A stretch of 64,000 bases of DNA, taken from contig JBKDQE010000061.1 of the NCBI GenBank assembly GCA_046342195.1, forward strand, positions 71,807 to 135,806, in the 5' to 3' direction. The position numbers and the translations under genes are program-made. How positions within the stretch are numbered: the first letter of the stretch is position 1; every line of letters starts with the position of its first letter. This document shows positions 53,645 to 61,034 of the stretch, in pieces. A model generated the notes under the pieces. The model was not told the origin of the DNA. It searched no databases and worked only from the letters and a program-made list of their open reading frames with translations. This stretch comes from CANHBY01 sp046342195. GTDB taxonomy: Bacteria > Pseudomonadota > Gammaproteobacteria > Burkholderiales > Burkholderiaceae_C.

Positions 53645-54307
53645 TCAGGCCAGGCGATCCCTGATGATGACGGAACCATTTTCCTGGGTTTCAACCATGC
53701 CACGTTCTTCCAAATCCTTCATGACCCGACTGACCATTTCCCGTGAGGCTCCCACCACCTTGGCAAGATCTTGGCGTGAAACTTTATTCCGGATGATTTT
53801 CATCTCACCCTCATCCTCGGCCATATCAAGTAAGGTTCGCGCAACACGGCCATAGACATCCAGGAGCGCCAGCGACTCAATCTGTCGGTCAGCGCTGCGC
53901 AAGCGTGCGACCAAACCCCGCATGATGGCGTAAGACAAGCTGGAATTTTCGGGCAAACAACGTGCAAACTCAGCCCGACCCAAGATTAACATATCGGTTT
54001 GTACTTCGGCACGTACCGTGGCTGAATGAGGCTCTTGGTCAATCAGGCTCATTTCACCGACATAATCCCCTGATTGCAACACCGCCAGAATCACTTCGCG
54101 CCCCCGTGAGTCAGCCGTCAAAACACGCGCACGCCCGGTCAAAAGAATGAACAAGGCATTTGATTTACGTCCATGTTCCACAATGATCTCACCCCTGCGG
54201 AAGCGCCGCTTGACGACACTGTCGGCAACCCCCTGTGCCTGCTCATGGGTCAGCATAGAAAAAAGCGGTACACGCCGAATCAAATCCAGGTTAGATAACA
54301 TGGCCAT
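53645..54307 (-). CDS. Crp/Fnr family transcriptional regulator
   Basis: A 220-residue regulator: cyclic-nucleotide-binding fold (RRGEIIVEHGRKSNALFILL, GDYVGEMSLIDQEPHSATVR) and a helix-turn-helix (VSRQDLAKVVGASREMVSRV). There is no iron-sulfur cysteine set, so it belongs to the Crp-like branch rather than Fnr. The phosphate-binding stretch GEMSL..EPHSATV is close to that of Crp, so cAMP binding is possible. The start is ATG 54307 with an AAGGG site 7 nt upstream; ATG 54301 is an alternative. It is divergent from trxB; a TTGTG-N10-CACAA palindrome sits in the shared spacer. Confidence 0.9.
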   Translation of the reverse strand: MAMLSNLDLIRRVPLFSMLTHEQAQGVADSVVKRRFRRGEIIVEHGRKSNALFILLTGRARVLTADSRGREVILAVLQSGDYVGEMSLIDQEPHSATVRAEVQTDMLILGRAEFARCLPENSSLSYAIMRGLVARLRSADRQIESLALLDVYGRVARTLLDMAEDEGEMKIIRNKVSRQDLAKVVGASREMVSRVMKDLEERGMVETQENGSVIIRDRLA

Positions 54308-54456
54308 CAGCAATCCCTTTCATATCTCTTGAAGTGAGCATAAACAACACCACTCAAAATCTCATTGCCAGAAAACCCGAACCCGGTCTGATCAGGGTCA
54401 GGGGGCACCAAAATCAGCAGACTTACCAAAAACTCCGGCCTACCTGTGCTTACATT

Positions 54457-54476
54457 TTGTGTACCTATTGGCACAA
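54457..54476. promoter_or_regulatory. Palindromic site in the crp-type/trxB spacer
   Basis: TTGTG-TACCTATTGG-CACAA resembles Crp-type operators, but the spacer is 10 nt between TGTG and CACA instead of 8. It could be an autoregulatory site. Confidence 0.3.
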
Positions 54477-54548
54477 TGAGGCATTTTGATGGGGGTTAAA
54501 AAGCCGCCATCTTTTTGCCATCCTCAATCTTTCCTGCAAACCTTCCCC

Positions 54549-55499
54549 ATGACCACCTCCTCACAACATGCCCGGGTTCTCATTTTGGGCTCGGGTCCTG
54601 CGGGCTACACTGCAGCAGTGTATGCCGCCCGTGCCAATTTACGCCCCCTGCTTCTGAGCGGCATGGATCCTGGCGGCCAACTCATGACCACCACCGAAGT
54701 CGACAACTGGCCCGCAGATGCCCAAGGCGTGCTCGGGCCCGATCTCATGCAGCGTTTTCGCCAGCATGCCGAACGCTTCAACACTCAAATTGTGTTTGAC
54801 CATGTTCGCCAGGTTGACTTTTCCAAGCCTTCGTTCACCCTCCAAGGCGATAGCGGCCTCTATACCTGCGATGCACTCATCATTGCCACAGGCGCCTCTG
54901 CCAAATACCTCGGGCTGCCCTCAGAGCAGGCTTTTATGGGGCGAGGTGTCAGCGGTTGTGCAACTTGCGATGGTTTTTTCTACCGGGATGAAACCGTCTG
55001 TGTGGTTGGCGGGGGCAATACCGCTGTTGAAGAAACGCTCTACCTCTCCAATATGGCTCAAAAAGTTCACCTCATTCACCGGCGCGACAAATTCAAAGCC
55101 GAAGCCATCCTGATTGACAAACTCAATGACAAAGTCTCGGCTGGCAAGGTCGAGCTGCATCTCTGGAGCACCCTGGATGAGGTTTTGGGCGACCACAGCG
55201 GCGTCACTGGCGTCAGGATCAAAAACACCCAGTCCGGCCAAACCTCAGAGCTCACGCTCAAGGGTTGCTTTATTGCCATCGGACATCAGCCGAACACCCA
55301 AATTTTCGAGGGTCACATCGAAATGAAAGGCGGCTACATCGTGACCCGCGGCGGCCCCAACGGTTTTGCCACCATGACCAGCGTACCCGGGGTTTTCGCT
55401 GCTGGCGATGTCCAGGATCATATTTACCGCCAGGCCATCACAAGTGCTGGCACCGGCTGTATGGCCGCCCTGGATGCTCAACGATTCCTTGAGCAATAA
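54549..55499 (+). CDS. trxB: Thioredoxin-disulfide reductase TrxB
   Basis: A flavoenzyme that reduces thioredoxin with NADPH. The product is 316 residues from ATG 54549 (MTTSSQHARVLILGSGPAGY); the upstream frame has no family likeness. It has the FAD loop GSGPAGYTAAVYA, the redox pair in SGCATCDGFFYR, the NADPH loop VVGGGNTAVEETLYLS and C-terminal GVFAAGDVQDHIYRQAITSA. All normal. Confidence 0.96.
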   Translation: MTTSSQHARVLILGSGPAGYTAAVYAARANLRPLLLSGMDPGGQLMTTTEVDNWPADAQGVLGPDLMQRFRQHAERFNTQIVFDHVRQVDFSKPSFTLQGDSGLYTCDALIIATGASAKYLGLPSEQAFMGRGVSGCATCDGFFYRDETVCVVGGGNTAVEETLYLSNMAQKVHLIHRRDKFKAEAILIDKLNDKVSAGKVELHLWSTLDEVLGDHSGVTGVRIKNTQSGQTSELTLKGCFIAIGHQPNTQIFEGHIEMKGGYIVTRGGPNGFATMTSVPGVFAAGDVQDHIYRQAITSAGTGCMAALDAQRFLEQ

Positions 55500-55516
55500 A
55501 CCCCGTCAAGGCCAAG

Positions 55517-55547
55517 CTGGCGCAGGGCAAGAAAAACGATCTATAAT
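55517..55547 (+). promoter_or_regulatory. Promoter-like sequence before rpmB
   Basis: A perfect TATAAT (55542-55547) lies about 100 bp upstream of rpmB, with a weak CTGGCG (55517-55522) 19 nt before it. Confidence 0.4.
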
Positions 55548-55647
55548 CAGGGTCTTTTTGAAATTCCGAGGCCGAGTTCCTTTCCTGCTTCCAATGCGCA
55601 GCGGCTTGGCCACTCGATCCCCTCTTTATCCATATCGGAGAAGCGTC

Positions 55648-55881
55648 ATGGCACGCGTCTGTCAAGTCACGGGTAAGCGCCCAATGGTCGGAAACCGTGT
55701 TTCCCACGCCAACAATAAAACCAAGCGTCGTTTTTTGCCGAATCTGCACTATCGCCGTTTCTGGCTCGAAACTGAAAACCGTTGGGTGCGTCTGCGCATT
55801 TCCAATGCAGCCCTGCGCCTGATTGACAAAGTCGGCCTCGACCAGGTCGTGGCCGATCTTCGCGCCCGTGGCGAAATCTGA
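55648..55881 (+). CDS. rpmB: Ribosomal protein bL28
   Basis: The 77-residue product starts MARVCQVTGKRPMVGNRVSH, the hallmark of bL28, with ANNKTKRRFLPNL. The start ATG 55648 follows a GGAGAAG ribosome site. It forms an operon with rpmG, 23 bp downstream. Confidence 0.98.
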   Translation: MARVCQVTGKRPMVGNRVSHANNKTKRRFLPNLHYRRFWLETENRWVRLRISNAALRLIDKVGLDQVVADLRARGEI

Positions 55882-55904
55882 ATTTTCTCTAAGGAGCATC
55901 GATC

Positions 55905-56072
55905 ATGGCAAAAGCCGGACGCGAAAAAATTAAATTGGAATCCACGGCAGGCACGGGCCACTTCTACACCACGGAAAGGAATAAAAAAACCACGCCTGAA
56001 AAGCTCGAATTCATGAAGTTCGACCCCAAAGCGCGCAAGCACGTTCTTTACAAAGAAACCAAGTTGAAATAA
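55905..56072 (+). CDS. rpmG: Ribosomal protein bL33
   Basis: The 55-residue product starts MAKAGREKIKLESTAGTGHF then YTTERNKKTTPEKLE and ends KFDPKARKHVLYKETKLK, the standard bL33 of Gram-negatives without zinc cysteines. An AAGGAG site lies 8 nt upstream of ATG 55905. Confidence 0.98.
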   Translation: MAKAGREKIKLESTAGTGHFYTTERNKKTTPEKLEFMKFDPKARKHVLYKETKLK

Positions 56073-56189
56073 TCCCAAGCCCTCCAGTTCAGCGTAGGTC
56101 AGCAGCCCCACCTTCAGCGCAGGCTACACAAGCCAAACCTGCTCGTGCTGTGAGAGTATCTTCGCCAGCAGTTCGAAAGCGAGGAAACC

Positions 56190-56350
56190 CTTGCAAAACC
56201 CCTGGTAGATGAGCGTGCTTTTCCCGAATGGGGGATGCATGGCGGATTTTCCAGCCTGTCGCGGGGGCTACAGGCAAAAAAGCCAAGGCTGCAGACTTCA
56301 TTCAAAAAAGGATGCGATCGCCACGAAGGGTTTGCAGAGGTTCCCCAAGG
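56190..56350. repeat. Dispersed repeat family C, long copy
   Basis: CTTGCAAAACCCCTGGTAGA then TGAGCGTGCTTTTCCCGAATG, GGGGATGCATGGCGGATTTT and AAAAAAGCCAAGGCTGCAGA are matched at 57798-57970 and, shortened, at 41250-41322. It fills much of the 56073-56528 spacer. A CCCCGC/GCGGGG hairpin lies around 56467-56496. No gene was seen. Confidence 0.65.
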
Positions 56351-56528
56351 CAGGTTTGTGAATAAGCCAATAGGCTGGCAGCAATTGCGTCGCGCTACAC
56401 GATCGCGACGTGAATGATGCGAAGAAACACCTCACCCCTCGACTTCGCTATCTTGCAGGAAGAATCCCCGCTCTTTAGTGTGAACAGCCAAGGCGGGGAG
56501 GAGGTCAAGACCGCATCAATCAGGCAGT

Positions 56529-57755
56529 TTATACGGCATGTACCGCACGAAGCTGGAGAGAAAAATCACGCAAGGCCACGATGCCGCTATCTTCAGCCTT
56601 ACGGCACCATTCTTGTAAATCACTCAAGAGCTGCTCAGCAGACACATTGGTTCGAGTCCAGAGTTGACGGAGCTCTTCACGCATCAGCACGAGTTTGCTC
56701 AAACAGGGGCTGATTTGCATCACCTGAAGAAGCTGAGGACGAACCTCCGCCGGGATTTTGTCATTATCACGGTGCAACCAGCGGCGCGCTAGCTTGAGCT
56801 GTGCCAGTTGTAAGCTACCGCAAGAACCTTCGGCCTTCAGGCGCTTGATTTCAATGGAGCAAGCGGCACGTAAATCAGAGGCATATTTGGCCATGACTTC
56901 GTAGCGATGGGTGATGATCGCCTGCAGGGTTTGGCCATCAAGCACCGCCTTGGCTGTGCCCATCTTCATCAAGGGGGGCGTTTTGCGAACTTTGGCCAAG
57001 CCCAAAGCCTGTAAAATGCAAATATAAAGCCAGCCAATATCAAACTCAAAAGGCTTGACAGAAAGTTTGGCCGATGTGGGGTAAGTGTGATGGTTATTGT
57101 GAAGTTCTTCACCACCAATCAAAATGCCCCAAGGTGATATATTGGTTGAGGCATCGGTGGCCTCAAAGTTGCGATAACCCCACCAATGCCCCAAACCATT
57201 GATGATGCCTGCAGCCGTGATAGGAATCCAGAGCATTTGAACAGCCCAGACGGTCAAGCCGATGGCGCCAAACATGAAAATGTTCAGGATCAGCATGAGC
57301 GCAACACCCTGCCAACTGAAGCGCGAATAAAGGTTGCGCTCTATCCAGTCGTTTGGTGTTTGATGGCCGTATTTTTCGAGGGTTTCTTGCACTTTGGCTT
57401 CCGCGCGATAAAGCTCACTGCCACGCAAAAGAACCGTTTTAATGCCGCGCGTTACCGGGCTGTGGGGGTCATCTTGGGTTTCGCATTTGGCATGATGTTT
57501 GCGGTGAATGGCCACCCATTGCTTGGTCACCATTCCTGTGGTTAACCAAAGCCAGAACCGAAAAAAATGGGAGATGAGGGGGTGAAGATCCAAAGACCGA
57601 TGGGCTTGAGATCGATGCAAAAAAATAGTCACTGATGCAATGGTGACATGGGTAGCCAAAAGAGTGAACGCCAAAATTTGCCACCCGGAAAAATTCAACA
57701 GGCCATCAGCCAACCAGGCGATCAGACCTTCCCACGCCAACAACAAACCGTTCAT
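56529..57755 (-). CDS. Acyl-CoA/fatty acid desaturase with C-terminal extension
   Basis: A membrane di-iron desaturase (delta-9 type) that inserts a double bond in fatty acyl chains. The 408-residue product has the three histidine boxes FLHRSQAHRSLD, WVAIHRKHHAKCETQDDPHS and GGEELHNNHHTYPTSAK, with four membrane helices. The last 130 residues (from about 275) form an extra helical region, ending LVLMREELRQLWTRTNVSAE, QLLSDLQEWCRKAEDSG and LRDFSLQLRA. This resembles the C-terminal helices of ISL3-family transposases. Such an extension is not needed for activity. Repeats of family C stand on both sides of the gene. Confidence 0.92.
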   Translation of the reverse strand: MNGLLLAWEGLIAWLADGLLNFSGWQILAFTLLATHVTIASVTIFLHRSQAHRSLDLHPLISHFFRFWLWLTTGMVTKQWVAIHRKHHAKCETQDDPHSPVTRGIKTVLLRGSELYRAEAKVQETLEKYGHQTPNDWIERNLYSRFSWQGVALMLILNIFMFGAIGLTVWAVQMLWIPITAAGIINGLGHWWGYRNFEATDASTNISPWGILIGGEELHNNHHTYPTSAKLSVKPFEFDIGWLYICILQALGLAKVRKTPPLMKMGTAKAVLDGQTLQAIITHRYEVMAKYASDLRAACSIEIKRLKAEGSCGSLQLAQLKLARRWLHRDNDKIPAEVRPQLLQVMQISPCLSKLVLMREELRQLWTRTNVSAEQLLSDLQEWCRKAEDSGIVALRDFSLQLRAVHAV

Positions 57756-57797
57756 AAGAGGATACCCTCAAAGCAAAAAGAAATTTCCAAGGAATCT

Positions 57798-57970
57798 CTG
57801 CCAAACCCGTCATGAATGAGCACGGCTTTGGCAGGGCTGGATACAAGGCAAATTTTGTAGCCCGCTGCAGAAGCTGAAGGCTTAAAAAGCCAAGGCTGCA
57901 AATGCGATCTGAAAAAAGCAAGTGATCATCGTGAGACGTTTTGCCGGGCGAGAAGACCCTTGCAAGAACG
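57798..57970. repeat. Dispersed repeat family C, diverged copy
   Basis: CTGCCAAACCCGTCATGAAT then GAGCACGGCTTT, GGCAAATTTTGTAGCCCGCTG and TTAAAAAGCCAAGGCTGCAA align with the 56190 copy. The 57756-58213 spacer is otherwise free of recognisable features. Confidence 0.6.
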
Positions 57971-58213
57971 TACCAAAATGAACTTTTTTTTGATCGTGCC
58001 AGCCGAGGTCTCTCAAGCGGGATTGTAGAGCGGCTGGAGGAATGCAAAACAGTAAAAATGCTTTTGCTTGATGATTTGCTGGCTGCTCACTGAACCTTTG
58101 GGCCTCAAAAATGGGGGTTCGAAAAGCAGATTGCGAGGGTTTCGTTGCAAAAATCGGGAAAAAAATTCCGTCAAAATGGCGAACCACGGACTGTGCTGTA
58201 GGGGTTGGCTTTT

Positions 58214-58441
58214 TCATCGTTTGCGCAGCAAGTGAATGAACGCATCACCGTTGGTGCTTTGGGTGATGAGTTCATTGCCGGTTTGCCGTGCGAAGGATTG
58301 AAAATCCCGGTTGGAACCTGGGTCGGTCGAGAGTACGCGCAGAATTTGGCCACTTTCCATTTCAGACAGGGCCTTTTTGGCCTTCAAAATGGGTAAAGGG
58401 CAGTTCAGCCCGCGGGTATCGAGTTCTTTGTCAATTTGCAT
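58214..58441 (-). CDS. TusA-family sulfurtransferase
   Basis: A 75-residue protein starting at ATG 58441 (MQIDKELDTRGLNCPLPILK). The reactive cysteine is in RGLNCPLPILKAKKAL. The end FQSFARQTGNELITQSTNGD then AFIHLLRKR is the family pattern. TusA proteins pass sulfur to tRNA thiolation, molybdenum cofactor and other pathways. It lies 23 bp downstream of cysM, suggesting sulfur handling in one transcript. Confidence 0.9.
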   Translation of the reverse strand: MQIDKELDTRGLNCPLPILKAKKALSEMESGQILRVLSTDPGSNRDFQSFARQTGNELITQSTNGDAFIHLLRKR

Positions 58442-58464
58442 CAAATGATTCCTTGAACAGTGAT

Positions 58465-59385
58465 TCAGACAGGAAAAATGCCTGTTGAAAGATAACGGTC
58501 TCCGCGATCGCAGACCACAAAAACGATGGTGGCATTTTGGACGGTTTGGGCCACTTGTAAAGCGGTCCAGCAGGCTCCGGCTGCCGAAATACCGCAAAAA
58601 ATGCCTTCTTCCCGGGCCATTCTGCGGGCCATGTTTTCGGCTTGCCCTTGGTTGACCAGCATGATTTCATCCACACCCGATGGATCATAAATTTTGGGCA
58701 GGTAAGCTGGAGGCCATTTTCGTATGCCTGGAATGCGCGAGCCTTCTTCGGGTTGAGCCCCGATAATTTTGATTGCAGGCTGACGAGACTTCAGGTAGCG
58801 CGAGGTTCCCGTGATGGTTCCGGTGGTTCCCATGGCACTGATAAAGTGGGTAATTTGGCCATGGGTGTCGGCCCAAATTTCTGGCCCCGTTGTTTCAAAA
58901 TGCACTAAAGGGTTGTGTGGGTTGGCAAATTGGTCCAAGACATGCCCACGCCCTTCACGCTGCATTTGCTCAGCCAGGTCACGCGCATACTCCATGCCCC
59001 CGGATTTTGGCGTGAGGATGAGCTCGGCACCGAAGGCTTTCATGGTCTGGGCTCGTTCAATGGAAAGATCTTCAGGCATGATCAGCAGCATGCGGTAACC
59101 GCGAATGGCCGCCGCCATGGCCAAAGCGATCCCTGTGTTGCCTGAAGTGGCTTCAATCAAGGTATCACCGGGGCGAATATGGCCATGCTCTTCGGCCTTT
59201 CGAATCATGTAAATGGCGGGGCGATCTTTGACTGAACCGGCCGGGTTGTTGCCTTCCAGTTTGGCCAAAATGACATTGTGACGCTGGCGATTGTCGGGGC
59301 CTGGAAGTCGAACGAGGCGCACCAAAGGCGTTTTGCCGATGGTATCTTCAAGGGTCGGGTAGGATGGGGTCTGTTCGGTCAGCAT
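58465..59385 (-). CDS. cysM: Cysteine synthase B (CysM)
   Basis: A PLP enzyme that makes cysteine (or S-sulfocysteine) from O-acetylserine. The 306-residue product has the PLP lysine in LEGNNPAGSVKDRPA, the loop EATSGNTGIALAMAAAIRGY, and the CysM-type pattern AMGTTGTITGTSRYLKSRQ with QPEEGSRIPGIRKWPPAYLP. The end has the cysteine-synthase FCGISAAGACW region. It starts at ATG 59385 and precedes tusA. Confidence 0.95.
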   Translation of the reverse strand: MLTEQTPSYPTLEDTIGKTPLVRLVRLPGPDNRQRHNVILAKLEGNNPAGSVKDRPAIYMIRKAEEHGHIRPGDTLIEATSGNTGIALAMAAAIRGYRMLLIMPEDLSIERAQTMKAFGAELILTPKSGGMEYARDLAEQMQREGRGHVLDQFANPHNPLVHFETTGPEIWADTHGQITHFISAMGTTGTITGTSRYLKSRQPAIKIIGAQPEEGSRIPGIRKWPPAYLPKIYDPSGVDEIMLVNQGQAENMARRMAREEGIFCGISAAGACWTALQVAQTVQNATIVFVVCDRGDRYLSTGIFPV

Positions 59386-59452
59386 GCGGATATTGTCGCA
59401 GGGCTTGGTCTCGGTGGATGGAGTTTGCCACCTTGGTTACTTACCGGGGCAC

Positions 59453-59482
59453 TTGGAAAATGCCTCCAAAACATGGCATAAT
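59453..59482 (+). promoter_or_regulatory. Promoter-like sequence before tRNA-Leu
   Basis: TTGGAA (59453-59458) and CATAAT (59477-59482) are 18 nt apart and lie 45 bp upstream of the tRNA. Confidence 0.45.
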
Positions 59483-59526
59483 GTTGCTTCGAGCAACCGG
59501 ATCGGTTGCCTTCAGTTCACTTCTTG

Positions 59527-59612
59527 CCGGAGTGGCGAAATTGGTAGACGCAGGGGACTCAAAATCCCCCGGTAGAGATACTGTGCCGGTTCGAGTCCGG
59601 CCTCCGGCACCA
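59527..59612 (+). tRNA. tRNA-Leu(CAA)
   Basis: The 86-nt class II tRNA has acceptor GCCGGAG with CTCCGGC. The anticodon loop CTCAAAA (anticodon CAA) lies between GGGGA and TCCCC. A long variable arm and encoded CCA are present. Confidence 0.95.
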
Positions 59613-59699
59613 GCCTGTTATTTATTTGTTTTTGATGCCAAACAGGGTATCAGGCCAAAAATAGCAGCACCGCTCTTCAGCGGTCAATCCTGAATTTTC

Positions 59700-60797
59700 T
59701 CAGGGTGCTTTCTTGCCTTTTGGATCTGCTTTCTCTAGCCTGTTTTCATGGTTTCTTGGCCTTTTGGCCACCTGACACAGGGTTTGCCATTGGGCCAGCA
59801 CGGCTTCAGGTGAAATATCGGTGAGCCGACTGGCGCCGCCCTGATCCCCGCCCAGTGTCATGACAGGAGAAGTCGGCGGTCGCGGGCGCCAGCGTTCAGC
59901 GCCAAAAATAGAGTAAAGAACCACCAAAGGGCAATCTACTGCGCCGGCGGCATGGGCAGGGCCGGTGTCGACACTGATCATGCTGTGTGCCCGTTCGGCC
60001 AGGGGCAGCAAGCGGTCAATGGGCAGTTCTTTGGTGAGGTTATGAACCCGTTTTTCGCCAGTATGGTCGATGATTTTTTGAGCCAAGCCATGTTCGCGGG
60101 GCGACCCGCACATCAGTATGCGGCTTTGTGGTAAAAAATGGCGAACCCCGCGAATCACCTGTGCCCAGTGCTCTGGCGGCCAGTGTTTGGCGTGATTTGA
60201 GGTGCCAAGTTGCCCGCGTTTGTGGGTTTTTTTGTGGCCTGCCTGCACCAAAACAAGGGGGTCAAGGTGCCAATGGTGAGCTTTTAACCATTGTTCGCAG
60301 GCCTGTCGTGATGACTCGCTGATGAACAGGGCAGGGCGCGGCGGGATGCTGCCGGCAGGCAGCTGTGGTGCAGCCTGCAGGCCTGGCGGGGTTCTTTGGG
60401 CCACATCGAGCCACCAATCAGCCCAATGGATGCTTTCTCCGGGCCAGTCATTCCAGGGCCGGTCAATATGGCTTGCAGGGATTTCAGCGCGAGCCAGCAG
60501 ATCAAGGCCCTCAGGGTCCCGTTCGCAAAAGTACACCGGCCCCGTGCCACGGGTTTTAAGCCAGGCCACGGCGCGCCACTGGCTGGGGGTGAGCCAATAG
60601 GGGGCTTTGCGACTGCTCACCATTTGGATGTGTCTGACGTGGGGGTTGTGAGCCAGTAATTGGGGGGTCCAGGGGCCTGAGGACAGCAGGTCAACCGGCT
60701 GCCTCCAACGCACGGCCAGCGCATGCAAAAGGGGCGTCAGGAGGACGGTATCGCCAAACGCGCCGAACCGAACCACAAGAGGTGGGGCCTGCGTCAT
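59700..60797 (-). CDS. Family 9 glycosyltransferase (heptosyltransferase-like)
   Basis: A 365-residue protein starting at ATG 60797 (MTQAPPLVVRFGAFGDTVLL); the upstream frame to 60863 lacks family features. RFGAFGDTVLLTPLLHALA is the N-terminal GT9 loop. VSVDTGPAHAAGAVDCPLVV with FGAERWRPRPP is the nucleotide-sugar site. Such enzymes add heptoses to lipopolysaccharide inner core, but the GT9 family has other uses; the acceptor cannot be read here. No other LPS gene is adjacent. Confidence 0.85.
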   Translation of the reverse strand: MTQAPPLVVRFGAFGDTVLLTPLLHALAVRWRQPVDLLSSGPWTPQLLAHNPHVRHIQMVSSRKAPYWLTPSQWRAVAWLKTRGTGPVYFCERDPEGLDLLARAEIPASHIDRPWNDWPGESIHWADWWLDVAQRTPPGLQAAPQLPAGSIPPRPALFISESSRQACEQWLKAHHWHLDPLVLVQAGHKKTHKRGQLGTSNHAKHWPPEHWAQVIRGVRHFLPQSRILMCGSPREHGLAQKIIDHTGEKRVHNLTKELPIDRLLPLAERAHSMISVDTGPAHAAGAVDCPLVVLYSIFGAERWRPRPPTSPVMTLGGDQGGASRLTDISPEAVLAQWQTLCQVAKRPRNHENRLEKADPKGKKAP

Positions 60798-60937
60798 ATG
60801 AAAATGGAGGAGAAATTGGGTGTCAGGACAGGGAAGATGCAAACTGGAAGCTGCGGGTGTCAAACAGGAATGAATTTGCGCGCCCAGGCAATGATAAAGG
60901 CAGGAGAGTGAATTAAATCAGCTATTGGCCCTCATGA

Positions 60938-60970
60938 TGTCCTCATTTTCGCGCAGGCGGGAATCCATGA
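60938..60970. repeat. dRS3-like short repeat
   Basis: CCTCATTTTCGCGCAGGCGG then GAATCCATG is close to the widespread CATTCCCGCGCAGGCGGGAATCC repeat. It lies between the convergent or divergent starts of the GT9 and carboxylase genes. Confidence 0.5.
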
Positions 60971-61034
60971 AGCGTTCACCAGTACTGATTGAATTTTTTC
61001 TTTTTTGAAGTTTTCGCAAACTGAGGGGTGGCTC

